The notes under the pieces were generated by a model that saw only the letters and a program-made list of their open reading frames with translations, was not told the origin of the DNA and did no database searches. The position numbers were made by a program, and so were the translations under genes. 64,000 nt of DNA from Mesotaenium endlicherianum (Eukaryota > Streptophyta > Zygnematophyceae > Zygnematales > Mesotaeniaceae), in contig WELA01006414.1 of the NCBI GenBank assembly GCA_009602735.1, positions 152,410-216,409 on the forward strand, written 5' to 3'. Shown one piece after another: positions 1 to 11,026 of the stretch (position 1 is its first letter; every line of letters begins with the position of its first letter).

Positions 1-60
1 GAGAGAGAGAGAGAGAGAGAGGGAGAGATCGAGGGAGAGAGGGCAGGAAGGGAGAGGGAT
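1..60. repeat. GA-rich microsatellite
   Basis: The first 22 bases are an almost pure GA dinucleotide run. An impure purine tract follows with only occasional C or T. The window edge cuts the repeat, so its true length is unknown. No coding sense is apparent. Confidence 0.9.
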
Positions 61-425
61 AGTGTGTCATGGGGATGTGAACACTCTTTTTTATGTGTCT
101 CTTGTGTGTTAAATTACTGTTCTGTATCTAATGCGAGTTCGCAATCGAGTTGAAAATGTATGATGGCGAATATTTCGTATTCTCTTTTGTATTTGGTGAT
201 CATTGTACTCTAACGTATAATAAGTTCTCTGTATTTTATGTGATTGCAAAAAGTGATTCAGTGGATGTTGGCGAATCGTATTTTTTGTGGTGATTATTAG
301 GTGGTGATGTGTGGAATGAAGCACCTCACATATTTTACTACTATAGGAGAGGCTAATGTGATAAGTTTGAATCATGTGTTCACTATTTTGAGTTGATATC
401 GTTTTAAATGACCTTCATCGAGATC
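61..425. other. AT-rich interval, no gene seen
   Basis: This is low-complexity AT-rich DNA with no conserved-looking reading frame. An 88-codon minus-strand frame is present, but its composition is what such DNA gives by chance and it has no recognisable motif. Confidence 0.5.
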
Positions 426-809
426 GTAAGTTTTAAATATAAATACGGCTTATACGGGATAAGTACAGATAAGTATATATGGTTGTGCTAAAATTGGACG
501 TAAAATACACCAAAATACGCCAAGCGTGTGAAATTGTTAGAAAGTTGTTTGTGGCTGTAACTTTTGGAAAATTTGAAAATTATAAATTTCACAGATCACG
601 TTTGGTAGAGCATGACGAGCGCGTCAAGAATAGATGGTTAGAAAAGAAAGTATGTCAATCATCAGCCTGTACAAGAGGAAATCTTATTTTTGTATTAAAC
701 AAATAAAACAAACCACTATTTTTCAAGTTTTATTTTGATACGTATACGTATGTGATACGGAGTATTAGTACGGCAAGCTAGGCCGATGCGTGAGTAATTT
801 AAAACTAGG
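426..809 (+). mobile_element. MITE copy 1 (inverted-repeat family, about 384 bp)
   Basis: This is one of three copies in the window of a short element. The others are at 11865-12237 (inverted) and 14400-14788. The copies share an interior containing ATACGCCAAGCGTGTGAA and, near the right end, a TACGGCAAGCTAGG block. The right terminus CCTAGTTTTAAAT (read inwards) is the inverted complement of a degenerate left terminus near 426. No transposase is encoded; the 75-codon frame inside is not preserved between copies. Termini and size fit a non-autonomous DNA transposon. The superfamily is uncertain. Confidence 0.72.
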
Positions 810-1689
810 ATCAAAATATATGTTGATGAACGTCGATGAAAGTGCGAATGGTGGCGAATGGTGTTAATATTGACAAAATATGTGATTATATCTTTTTTTT
901 TTTTGCAATTTTGTATTTTCTTTCCCATTTGAATCTTACGAAGAGCATTTGGATGATCAATATTACGAGTCGGCAAAGTGAATTGGCCCTTTTGGTGGCT
1001 TCAATCATAAATTGAAATAATAAATGTCAATACATGGTATGGAAAAAATTTTACGTGCTGATGTCCTTTGCATTGTCCAATTATTGTCCTCATCGCAAGT
1101 ACCTTCATAGTCAACAACCGGTAAATATTTAACACTGCCTCCTTTAATCATGACCGCAACAGGTTTTGGTCAATTGTGCCTCTGTCTTAGGATTGTGTAT
1201 AATAATCTCATTATTATTACTTGAATGTTTGGTAAAGCCCAATGATGTGGAAGTTGCATTGTTGAATTGTTCATGCTTGGTTACATAGTAACCGGAAATG
1301 TTTATTGCCCACGCTTGAGCAGATGGCGGTTCATGCACTTTGCCACACGCTTGCATGTATTCTCCCGTCGGGACACGTGACGGGTCCTGACGGCAGTCCC
1401 CGGTGATATGTCTCTCGTGCTTGTAATGACCAAGATTGACCACGATGCCTTTTGTGCCACGGCTGGACGCACGCTTTTGAACAATTTTGGTCAAATCGGT
1501 CAATTGCTCGTCGCAACTCGTGGGGTAGGCCGTCCGCTGGAGAGCGAGAGGTGCGAACGCTTGCATTAGTCGAGTGGGCAGCATGGCGAGTGGAAGGAGG
1601 CAGGAGGGGCAGCGACGATTTTGAAGGTTTTAAGCGGGGGATTCGACCTGAAAAAGGAAGCGGTTCGTCGGAGAAGCAGCCCACCTGAG
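810..1689. other. Unassigned interval with an unrecognised minus-strand frame
   Basis: A 146-codon minus-strand frame covers 1144-1584, overlapped by a 117-codon frame in another phase. I recognise no family. The translated stretch around HERHITGDC and GEYMQACGK looks more protein-like than its surroundings, but there is no second line of support. The GC-rich part from about 1300 may belong to the left end of the old Gyp2 retroelement. Confidence 0.25.
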
Positions 1690-2571
1690 CTGCGCGTCGA
1701 GACCATGAGGTGACACTAGGTGATGGCTTTCACGACTGGCACCAGTTGGACGGTGCAGCACTCGTGGCGCACATTACGGCGGCCACAGGGTACGGAAAGT
1801 CAGCGTTGACGCACCGACGAGAGGTCAGTCATGCGTAAGGGTGACGACGACAAGTCAAAAGCCACACTCAATGATGGGTGGGGTATGACAGCCAGGTCAG
1901 CTAAAAGTTTGACACCACTAGGACCCATCAACGGTCCATGTCAGCGGCCGCCAGGTCAAGGAAGCTGGCCCATCAACTAGCTCAGCAATCGACAAGTCAG
2001 CCCACGCTGAGTAAGCGAGCCAACTCAGCAGCAACCCTTCAATGGAATTGACACGACTGAGACGCCACCTCAGGGGACATGGGCTCGATGGCCACTTAGG
2101 CGTGCTCTGACTGGAAAGTCAAGCCGTCATGCGCCACCATCACGAGGTTTGCATGCAGGCTGATTGACGCAACATAATTTAAGGCATGCAGCGGTGCCCA
2201 CGAGGTGGGACATGCATGCATACAAAGGTGACTAAGTCACGACAACCTCAAAAGAGGCCAGCTTGTAAGATGCCTGAGATAGGCATGCACACAAACTTAC
2301 CCCATCCTTGCCTCGCACACTTTGCCAAGAGGCAGAATGGAGCGAAGGAGAAAAAAATAGGAGAAAAGAGTAGGTGCAAAGGAGAAGGTGCTCCCAAGGC
2401 CACAAGGAGCCCAAGAAGGTTTCTCTTACTGTATCATGGAAAGGAAAGAGCTAGGGGTTTCCAAGAAGGAACCCCTCTTAGAAAGGATAGAGAGTTTGCA
2501 AAAAGGATCTACTAGGATATTCTAGCGCAGTTTCAAGACAAACACCACAAGCGTGCGGAAAGCACATGAAA
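1690..2571 (+). repeat. Possible left LTR/leader of the old element Gyp2
   Basis: The block AGTTGGACGGTGCAGCACTC at 1743 matches, with a few changes, AGTTGGACGGCGCGGCATGC at 15733, in the segment that follows the Gyp2 polypurine tract. That is what two ends of one old LTR element would show. The sequence then runs into a gag-like frame that continues at 8393 once the 5.8-kb element A is removed. LTR boundaries and a primer site could not be fixed here. Confidence 0.3.
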
Positions 2572-2576
2572 TGGTG

Positions 2577-3071
2577 TGTAGTGAAACAGGTAGATAAAGT
2601 ACTTAGTAAATTTAATCTATTCAAGACAAGGATCTTTGAACACAAGTGGTAGCTTCTTGAAAGAGAGATGACTTCTTGAAAGTTAATGTATTTCTGGAAT
2701 TTGGCACGTGCAAGAGTGATTCTGGAATGTCTTTCTATGTTCTAGCTCTTGTTTATATACTTGCTACATAAGTAATTTATAGGAAGGTGTATGTTGATGT
2801 GTTGACACCCAACACATCCCAAAACTTGGCACCTCTTTCTAAATTAATGTACACATGTCCTTTTGACCTAAAAATAGCACATTTGACTTTTGCCACATGG
2901 AGTTCTTCTAGGTCCTTCCTCTAACTTCGAAAATGCCTTAGAAGGTTCAAAGGACATGAACCAAGTCACTAGAGTATCTATTCACACTTGACTCCACACA
3001 ATACTACTCCAAATATATTCAAAAGCATAAAAATATATGCCAACTAATATATTATAACTCAAATCACTACA
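2577..3071 (-). repeat. Element A LTR (3' LTR, 495 bp)
   Basis: This matches 7884-8387 almost end to end with scattered substitutions and small indels. One indel at about 2610 removes about 9 bp (the second copy has an extra TAGAATACTT-like stretch). The termini form the short inverted repeat TGTAGTGA/TCACTACA. Confidence 0.93.
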
Positions 3072-3085
3072 TCACCCCCCCAACA
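3072..3085 (-). other. Element A polypurine tract
   Basis: Read on the minus strand this is a TTGGGGGGGTGA-type G-rich run ending exactly at the LTR start. It is the expected primer for plus-strand DNA synthesis during reverse transcription. Confidence 0.8.
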
Positions 3086-3730
3086 GAAAAAGCGTCGTCT
3101 CGGCGCGTCAAGTCAGGTCTTACACATGTGGAGCAGACTAGTTAACAGCTTCAAGTCAGATGCCACACATGTGAAGAGAATTAGTCCAAGGTGCCAAGTC
3201 AGGTGCTACACATGTAAGGTAGACTAGGCAAGGTCGTGGGTGGTGTGACCTTATTGGCTAGCCTACTCCTTGATGATAAAGAAAATTGTACAAGTTGGCC
3301 CAAAATCTGCCACAAATTCAAAAATTCATAGCGTCCACAGAACTGCTCCAAGTCTACAAATTTGAGTGCCAGACAGACGTCATCGGAGAACTCTACCAGG
3401 TCACCAAATTTGAGAGCATTCTAATATCTGGAGTGTTGTTGAGAGCTTAGAGAGTAGGCACTCCTCCAAATCCGTGCGGAAACTTATGAAAATGATAAGT
3501 CCTTTCATACTCGTCCAAATTCTGCAAAGTAAGTCTCAAAATGGGCGTTGTAAGATGTTCTATCAGAGTCTTGAGTTTCAAAGCATTCCAAGTTTAGGGG
3601 AGGGCACAATATCAGAAGGCATATTTTGCCCTAATAATGCCAGCAGCCTGACCCCCTTCTACTTAAAGCATCATATCTGTCTTACCAGTGCTCTAAATTC
3701 AGCAAACTTGAATTCTAAATGACCGGCTAC
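3086..3730 (-). other. Element A 3' non-coding region
   Basis: About 650 bp lie between the polypurine tract and the end of the chromodomain frame. No protein motif is visible on either strand; short plus-strand frames here look like chance. It is interpreted as the untranslated 3' internal region of the element. Confidence 0.5.
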
Positions 3731-4246
3731 TTATGGAATACAGCCAGGTAAATTTTCAGAATTAATTACGCAGAGACCTATCATCAGTAGCAATGTTAGA
3801 TTTCTGTCCAGAAATTGCGAGAAGAGAAGAGTGTCTAATGTCAATTTTTCCTCTTTCTTGTTCTTGCAGGCTGCTTTAAGGGGTCTTCTGCTGCTTCTTG
3901 ATGGCGGCAGGCTGCCTCCCTGAAGTCTTTGGATTCTAGTAGAGAGACTTGGGGCTGGTCCAAGATGGGGGTTGGCGGCATGGAAGCGCTTCAACTTTTT
4001 CAAAACTCTGTCAAGGTAGTGCGCCGCCACCCAACTATTCTCCGAATCTGGATATCCTTTCCACTTGATCAAGTATTGCTGCTGTCTCCTAAAATTTCTC
4101 ATAGCCACTATGTCTTCCACTTTGTACTCCAAATGATCATCCACTATTGTTGGGGCTGGTGGGGTTGTCACACGTCCTGAGAATTTGTTGTCGGGTTGCA
4201 CATATGGCTTGAAGAGAGAAGCGTGGAATACGGGGTCAATGTGCAT
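3731..4246 (-). pseudogene. Element A integrase tail and chromodomain
   Basis: This minus-strand frame of 171 codons opens with the typical end of a gypsy integrase (HASLFKPY). A chromodomain follows at about residues 42-90, with YKVEDIVAMR, then YLIKWKGYPDSENSW, then YLDRVLKKLKRF. The aromatic cage positions (Y, W, W) are visible. In chromoviruses this module reads histone methylation and steers integration. A Ser/Arg/Lys-rich tail follows. The frame is separated from the integrase core by frameshifts, so it would not be made as part of the polyprotein now. Confidence 0.88.
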
Positions 4247-4350
4247 AGTCTAGGGAAGTTCTAGCTTGAAAGCAACGGGGTTGACTTGCTGGATAATCTT
4301 GAAGGGTCCCAAATACTTGGGAGAGAACTTGCTGCCAGCAGGCCTATTGT

Positions 4351-5243
4351 TTAGAGAAATATTATTGGATGATAGTAACACGTTGTCACCACTCTGTACG
4401 TAATTTCTCTTCTGGACCTGTTTGCGACTCTTGCTTGAGCATCTTGCGCTTGTTGTAGAGCTTTCTTCGCTGCTGTAAAGGCCGCTTCTAATGTCTCCAT
4501 AAAGTTTGTTGCTGCAAGTACTTCATCATGGCCAGCCGTGAAGCTCAGCGGCGTGGTTGGATGGAAGCCATAGTTGAGGAAGAATGGGGACTCTTGGGTA
4601 GAGGCCTGCGTCGTGTTGTTGTAGGCAAACTCCAGGGGGGTCAAGTACATGTTCCAATCTTGCTCCAGAGTAGACACGTAGGCCTTCAGAGAGGTNCAGA
4701 GAGGTCTTAAGGGTACAGCTCATACGCTCGGTTTGCCCATCTGATTGCGGGTGGTAGGCAGTGGACATATCCAGCGATGCACCCAAGTTCTTGAAGAGAT
4801 TTAAAATGGCTTGTGAATCTTGGATCTCTATCCGACACAATTTTTGATGGTAGTCCATGGAGTCGGAAGATGTTGTCAAAGATGAGTCTTGCAAGTTGTG
4901 GTGCTGTAGCCTTAGTCGCCGTGGGAATAAAATAAGCCATCTTGGTAAGTCCGTCCACCACCGTGAGTATTGCATTATGGCCTCGAAGTGTGACGGGCAG
5001 GTCCACGATAAGGTCCATTGAGATGTCCGTCCATTGTCTTTCGGGGATTGGTAGTGGTTGGTGGAGTCCTCCCGCCTTTTGCGATGATGGCTTGATTCTT
5101 TGGCATGTGTCACAGCTTCTGCAGTACTCCTTGACTTGCTTAGACATGCCTGGCCAACAATAAGTCCTGGCTAGAACGCCCGTGGTCTTTAGGATTCCAA
5201 AGTGTCCTCCAAAAGGGTCGTTGTGTGCTTCTCGTAGAAGCAA
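4351..5243 (-). pseudogene. Element A integrase core (frameshifted)
   Basis: The minus-strand frame from 5243 holds the HHCC zinc domain (REAHNDPFGGHFG, then CRSCDTCQR). The catalytic core follows with first Asp in TDISMDLIVDLP and second Asp in KIVSDRDPRF. Near 4770 the sense frame shifts; the third acidic residue lies in the other frame at YHPQSDGQTER. The end then runs into the N at 4696 and a further frame change, where LEFAYNNTTQASTQ is visible. All three DDE residues are therefore present in DNA but not in one frame. The enzyme would insert the cDNA copy into the genome. Confidence 0.88.
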
Positions 5244-5254
5244 GAGCCGGTGGT

Positions 5255-5975
5255 CTAAGTAATCAGGAACACATCTCTGGCCTGTGTCTTGCCTCGCCCA
5301 ATAATTGCCTTCTTGCTTCTTGTGTGGGTCCGAGGCTGCTTCTCCGTTCTTGTAGTAAGGACTTCTTTCAAGTGTCTCGCATGCTCTTCAAGGGTCTTGC
5401 TGTAGATAAGGATGTCATCGATGAATACCACCACAAATCTGTCCAACATGGGCTGAAATATGGTGTTCATCATAGTCATGAAACTTGCTGGCGCGTTGGT
5501 GAGTCACGATGGCAGGACCATGAACTCAAAATGTCCATATCTTGTCCTGAATGCCGTCTTCTCTATGTCCGGTTCTGCGATGCGAATCTGGTGGTAGCCG
5601 CTCCGTAAGTCAATCTTCGTGAAGTACTTGGCTCCAACCAGCCGGTCCATGAGCTCATCCATGCGCGGCAGCGGGTATCGATTCTTGATGGTGATCTTGT
5701 TGAGGGCGCGATAGTCCACACACATCCTCAAGGTACCATCTTTCTTCTTGACAAATAGCACCGGGGCTCCAAATGGCGACTTGCTAGCTCGAATGAAGCC
5801 ATGCTCCAGTAGCNCTCAAATGAAGCCATCCTCCAGTAGCTCCTTGATTTGCTTCTTGACTTCGTCTAGCTCCGTGTATGACATTTTGAATGTAGGCCAA
5901 GAGATGGGCTTGCTTCCGGGCTCCAACTCTATCTTGTGGTCCACGAATCTTTTGGGAGGTAGGCCCTTGGGCAAT
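5255..5975 (-). pseudogene. Element A reverse transcriptase (C-terminal part and RNase H deleted)
   Basis: RT motifs in order: [63 protein letters not shown], then catalytic [15 protein letters not shown]. After HLKEVLTT at about 5350-5360 the sequence jumps directly to [16 protein letters not shown] and then [12 protein letters not shown], which normally lies after RNase H. Roughly 300 codons (RT connection and all of RNase H) are missing. N bases at 5814 and 5977 sit beside short duplicated flanks and add frame breaks. The deletion alone would make the copy inactive. Confidence 0.9.
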
Positions 5976-6000
5976 TNACAATTCCGGGGAGAATACTTCT

Positions 6001-6639
6001 TTAGTCCTTCATGACTTCTTGTACCTCCTTGAGTACGGGGCTGCCTTCTTGACTCTCGTCGTCTTTCTTGATGTCTTTTGGCGTGATCAAGGCCAAAAGA
6101 AGCTGATATCCCTTCCTCACAAGTCTCTTGAGTTGGAGGGCGAACAATAGTATCTCGTGTGCCGGCTTCTTGATGTCTTGGGTCTGGATATTCTGGATAG
6201 CGCGCAAAATACACACTCTTGAAGTGATGTCATTCTTTATCTTGATAATACCGTCTCTCCAATCAACTTGGGGGTTGTACTTGGTCAACCAAGGCGTCCC
6301 TAGGATGACGTCGTACTTGCCCAATTGCATGGGGGAGAAGGACTTGATAGAGAGTGCCAAGGGGTACGTCTTCTTGGAAGGGGTAGTAGGAGAATCCGTC
6401 GGGCATCAGTATCTCCTCGTCGTGGTCAAGAGTTCGCATAGTAATACTGTGCTTGGTGGCAAAATCTGCAACGGTGAAGTTGCCTTGAGCTCAACTATCC
6501 ACCAAGATGTGGACCTTCTCTCTTCCAAGGTAACCTCGCAAACTCATTGGGGCTGGAACGTCGTCTTCAACAGGGGTCTCCACCTCACTTGGCTTGTTGC
6601 CTTCTCGTGAAGTGGACCTTGGGGTGGTAGGCTCCTGGC
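6001..6639 (-). pseudogene. Element A aspartic protease region
   Basis: The active site is read as VHILVDS followed by a TGA stop at 6491-6493, then AQGNFTVADF. The family has D-S/T-G at this point, so the catalytic Gly codon (GGA) seems to have become TGA. A second frame (to 6360) carries the C-terminal hallmark YDVILGTPWL. The enzyme would mature the polyprotein. Here translation would stop within the active site. Confidence 0.85.
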
Positions 6640-7846
6640 CTACTGGCGCTGTCCGTTTTTTGACAACTTTTTGGGGCATGAGAGTGCACGATGGCCCTTT
6701 TCCTTGCAACAAAAGCATAGTCCAGCCGTCATGAGAGCTTCTTTTTCAGCCGGGGAGAGTCTTGCTTTCACTCCTTGCTGGTTTCTTGCATCATAAGTGT
6801 CATTGGAGGGTCTTCCACTCTTCTGGGCAGCCGCGGGGTCCCTTTTAATAACTCCGATTTCCATGGGTGTGGGTCCAGATTCGGATGTGGAAGGAGCTGC
6901 GTACACCCGCGTCGTCGGTACCCGTGAAGATGAAGGCACGGAGTGCTTGAAATCCAAGGTATCCACCTTTTGGGCCACTTCAATGATCTTTGAGAAGTCC
7001 GTCAAGTCGCGTAATTCCACGTCCTTTGCCACCTTGGGCTTGATGCCAAAGAGTAGCGATCAATCTTCTCCTCGAGAGACATGTTGGGGATCTCAAGAGT
7101 GAGGGCGTGAAATCTAGATGTGTACTCTTGAACGAACGTCGTTTGCTTGAGATGGTGGAGCTTTCCTCGGGAAACCTTCTCTTCATTGATGGGCATGAAT
7201 TGTTTCTTGAGGGCCTCACGAAAATTTGCCCATCTTGCATATGATGGTGGGGGCTCTTGGCCGAGCATGGGGTGCACCATAGCTTGATATATAGCCGCTT
7301 GATAGTTACGCCACCATGATGTTGCTGCTCCTCTAAGTAAGGTAACGGCAAAGGGAACGTAGTCCTCCTCGGGTACTTCAAGAAACGCGAGGTACGTCTC
7401 CACTTGGTAGAGCCATAAATTCAGGTTGGCATCTTTCTCGGGGTTGAAAATGTCGAGTTTGCCGGGCTTGATGAGTTTCCTTGCTCTCGTTGGCTCTTGT
7501 GGAGGCGCTTGAGCCGGGGCTGGATTTTGAGCATTGCTCGCAATAGGGGCAACCATGGCAGCCATATAGCTTCTCTTGACGCTTGCACGGTTGCTTCATT
7601 GATGGCCAACCCCACTTGGTTGTGGACGGTCATTAGGAAGGCTGTCCACTCATTTCCGGGAACTCCTTGTGGTGGGGTCAACTTTGCTATAGCGGCTGCC
7701 ACAGGATTTGACGGTGCTCCTCCTTGTGGTGCTTCTTGTTGTTGCAGATTTTCTTGAGTGGGCTCTCCCATCGGCGCTAGGGGAGGGTCACTTGGAGAGA
7801 AAGGGCTTCCTTCGAAAGCTTGCTGTTGGTCTTGAGGATCAGCCAT
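6640..7846 (-). pseudogene. Element A gag with CCHC zinc knuckle
   Basis: The frame starts MADPQDQQQAF at 7846 with a Pro/Gln-rich head. It shifts frame near 7568 to the retrotransposon gag core (WLYQVETYLAF, ATSWWRNY, ALKKQFMP, VQEYTSRFHAL), and shifts again near 7030. The third segment ends in a zinc knuckle CFCCKEKGHRALSC (C-x2-C-x4-H-x4-C), which binds the RNA during particle assembly. Two frameshifts break the gene. The ATG lies 38 bp inside the LTR boundary, directly after the primer site, as usual for gypsy elements. Confidence 0.88.
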
Positions 7847-7870
7847 CTTCTTGTGCTACCAAAGTGCCTA

Positions 7871-7883
7871 GCTCCGATGCTAC
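7871..7883 (-). other. Element A primer binding site
   Basis: The minus-strand sequence GTAGCATCGGAGC directly follows the LTR end. It resembles TGGTATCGGAGC, the initiator Met-tRNA primer site that recurs beside other LTRs in this window (13034, 18096, 52291, 62980). Two or three mismatches show decay. Confidence 0.75.
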
Positions 7884-8387
7884 TGTAGTGAAACAAATAG
7901 ATAAAGTACTTAGTAACATAGAATACTTTATCTATTCAAGATAAGGATCTTTGAACACAAGTGGTAGCTTCTTGAAAGAGAGATGACTTCTTGGAAGTTG
8001 ATGTATTTCTGGAATTTGGCACGTACAAAAGTGATTCTGGAATACTTTCTATGTTCTAGCTCTTGTTTATATACTTGCTACATAAGTAATTTATATAGGA
8101 AGGTGTATGTTGATGTGTTGGCACCCAACACATCCCAAAACTTGCCACCTCTTTCTAGAATAATGTACACCTGTCCTTTTGACCTAAAAATGGCACATTT
8201 GCCTTTTGCCACATGGAATTCTTCTAGGTCCTTCCTCTAACTTCGAAAATACCTTAGAAGGTTCAAAGGACATGAACCAAATCACTTGAGTATCTATTCA
8301 CACTTGACTCCACACAATACTACTCCAAATATATTCAAAAGCATTAAACTATATGCCAACTAATATATTATAACTCAAATCACTGCA
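7884..8387 (-). repeat. Element A LTR (5' LTR, 504 bp)
   Basis: Partner of 2577-3071. It carries TGTAGTGA at the left and TCACTGCA at the right, followed immediately by the TGGTG target duplication. Divergence from its partner is a few percent by eye, so the insertion is moderately old but younger than the host gag it interrupts. Confidence 0.93.
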
Positions 8388-8392
8388 TGGTG

Positions 8393-9376
8393 AGTGCTGT
8401 GTTAGTTTCTAAGTTATCTAAAGTCTCAATTGTCAAATTGCTGCGCAATTTGCCTGATGGCTGGAAAATAACGATGCAGATGATGGATCAACTTATTGAG
8501 GCAGATTCAACAGAATCCTGGGTGGAGAAGGTGGCACAAGCCGCACAATTGCTGCGAGTTGTCATCACCAATATGGTTACAGCCAACCAAGAGGAGGAGG
8601 ACTAGCCGCCACCACTAAGAGTGGAAGAGCCGGTTAAGGCCACAGAGCCTGAGCTTCAAGAATTGGAAATACCTGAGCTATCCGGTGCAGAGGAGGCGGA
8701 TGACGACCTCTTTTGATTTGATACCCTAGCGCTGGACTTACGATTGGATGATTGACAAATGGACAACTTGTCGTTGGAGGGGTCTCACCCGATAGAGCTA
8801 TACGACGAGTTGGGACCACCCACGGATGGCAACGCCGCTCCTGACCCCGCACTAAGGACACCTTGCGACAACAGCCAGACTTATCAGTATGCATTGCCAA
8901 GAAGGAGCCGGTGCAAAAAAGAAACCAAGGGCTTTTGCAAAGAGGCCAAGAAAGTAGCTCGCAAGGAAAACGCCACCTACAAACGTTAGATAGACCGCTA
9001 TCTAAAATACAAAGGAAAAGCTCATAGAGCTGGTGTTCCGAATGGAACTGTAGGACCAACACCCAAACTCATCCAAGATATCTTAGATAAGGAAGGCAAA
9101 GCAGGATTGTTTCGCAAAGCGCTTGAGATGAACATCCACATTCTTGTGGTGCAGCCATCCACCTCTGGAAATGGGGGTAGAGCAGAACCAACACCCAAAG
9201 CAGCAGAAGCTTTGAAAATAGAGCGCAACGTCCTGAGAAGGATTGTACAACTCCTGACGGAGGAAAGTGCAGCGTGCAACAGGTGTGCAAAGTTGCAGCA
9301 GCAACACTATGCAGCCCGAGTTTGGACGTTCATGCCGCTACTGGGAGAAAACCTTAGAAATACTGCTGCACGTTAG
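8393..9376 (+). pseudogene. Gyp2 gag-like frame broken only by stop codons
   Basis: One phase stays open for about 330 codons except for stops (TAG at 8603-8605, TGA at about 8716 and 8751, TAG at about 8987). Segments include VKLLRNLPDGWKI, a Glu-rich linker, a Lys/Arg-rich stretch and AGLFRKALEMNIHILVV. Its start was split by element A: the ATGGTG at 2571 joins AGTGCTG at 8393. Position ahead of a gypsy pol and overall character suggest gag, but no zinc knuckle was found and the family is not proven. Confidence 0.5.
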
Positions 9377-9822
9377 ACAACTGTGGAGCAACAATGGGGA
9401 TGGACGATAGGCCCAAGGCCTGCCAATGTGTACCGGATGGCCAATTGCAACACTGCGACCAGGACATGAAGAAGGCGGAACGGGCACAAGTTGGAACGCC
9501 GAGTATGAGCTCCGATGGTAACGGCAGTCCATGAAGAGGCAATCGAGCTATACCCAGCAGCATGGCAAGGAGAGACGTCGGCCTCCAGGCAAAAACATGC
9601 CGCTGAGGAGAAAGGCTGAAGAGCCTAAGCCAAAAGAGGATCAAGCTGTCAAGCCTGCCACTCCGCCACCAAGCAGCCAGGCTAAAAAGCCGGAGGATCA
9701 AGTGGGGTGAACCAACTCCCACCACATCCGAGAAAAAGTAACAATTACTGGATGTTTTTTCTGGAGAAAGCGAGCTTCAAACAGAATCGTTTGCCATTGA
9801 AAAAATGTTTTGAAAAGAGACA
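9377..9822 (+). pseudogene. Gyp2 gag tail or gag-pol linker
   Basis: After the TAG at 9374 the same phase still gives protein-like sequence, including a Lys/Glu/Pro-rich part near 9590-9708. It ends before the solo LTR at 9828. No protease motif is visible, so the protease may be lost or beyond recognition. Confidence 0.35.
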
Positions 9823-9827
9823 CATGT

Positions 9828-11021
9828 TGAAATAAATCTTGCTCATTCGAGAAACATATTTTTCATCTAAATACATAAGATCGGAGACAGGTGGAAGCGT
9901 GTAAAATCAAAGAGCGATCTTTGCCCTTAGAATGAATTTCGTTTATTCATCTATATCCCTTGACTCACTTATCGTAGTGTGCAATAGTTGCACATTAACA
10001 CAAGGCACAAGAAAGAGGCGAGCTTGAGGACTAGAGCTTCTTCTTTAGGAACTCATGGCCTCTTGTCTACCAGGCATACAAGCATGTGTAAGCACATACA
10101 CAACATCAGGGGACTAAATAGCAAAGGCGCTCTCATTCAGATGACCATGAATGTAGCTAAAACACATCCCACTGACTTAGGTGCCAAACCATGGAATCTG
10201 TCCGCTATGTGACCTTGAAATGTCAGAGGGCATAACTCTGTCAATACTACTCCAAATTGAGCAAACGTAACGACAACAAATGCATCTTGACAAGAACTTT
10301 CCAAAAAGTCCAAGTTCGCTCCATTTGAAGCATCGACGAAGACGCCATGTCAACTTTTGTAAAAGCTGGTTATAATAACGAACCCAAAAGTGCACACATG
10401 ACTTGCCAGTAGAAATCCGACTCTAAAGCCTACTGTCCAGAATGAGGGACCACGAGATCCCAGCCTGGTATGAACCTAGTGACTACCTAGTTGACCACGG
10501 GGCAAGGTGCGTCGTTTCGTGGGAAAACCGTTAAGTTGGGACCCACGGATCTAGATTTAACGACCGTATTAATTGGTCGGTCGACTAAAGTCCTAACTGT
10601 TCAGTTGACTGACGACGGCTCCGCCTACCCAGGAGTTAATAACACTGATAGGACATCGGTTTAACGAATCTTAGTCGACCTCCCGACTTTCAGTATACTA
10701 TGGTCACAAGTGCCAATCTAAATGAATGTATCTATCCTCAGCGTACTGAAGCTGAGTATATTGACTAATATCAAGCGAGCTTAGTATATGTCAATCTACT
10801 GGTATTATATCTTATACATAACTGATACATAAATCTCAGCAAAGTACATTATGATACAAAAGTCATCCTGCTGACCTTTTGACAAAGTAAGAAAACTCGC
10901 ATTACATCGACATACATTTATTTAAATGATTTTGCACATGTGAGTATATTGACATAATACTTAGTTAGTGTTGTATTTATACATGCAATTTGTTAAACAA
11001 ATAATGAATTGATTCATTACA
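9828..11021 (-). mobile_element. Solo LTR of family B (1194 bp) with target duplication CATGT
   Basis: This is the inverted match of the element B LTRs at 51029-52289 and 55851-57062. On the minus strand it starts TGTAATGAATC and ends ATTTCA. CATGT occurs at 9823-9827 and again at 11022-11026, a perfect 5-bp target duplication. No internal region is attached, so it is the usual product of LTR-LTR recombination. It splits the gag/pol region of Gyp2. Confidence 0.93.
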
Positions 11022-11026
11022 CATGT

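Larger units (their letters stand above)
2577..8387 (-). mobile_element. Element A: complete Ty3/gypsy chromovirus with LTRs and target duplication
   Basis: Two LTRs (2577-3071 and 7884-8387) begin TGTAGTGA and end TCACTACA or TCACTGCA, and bound a minus-strand gag-pol. A perfect 5-bp target duplication TGGTG lies at 2572-2576 and 8388-8392. Order on the minus strand: primer site next to the 7884 LTR, gag with zinc knuckle, protease, RT, integrase, chromodomain, G-rich polypurine tract next to the 2577 LTR. A chromodomain behind integrase defines a chromovirus. The element is dead: several frameshifts, a stop in the protease active site, and loss of the RT connection and RNase H. Three single N bases lie inside it. 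Confidence 0.95.

Noticed and set aside
7497-7944. Plus-strand frames across the element A gag region
   Set aside because: They are complementary shadows of the minus-strand gag, which has a zinc knuckle and gag core motifs.
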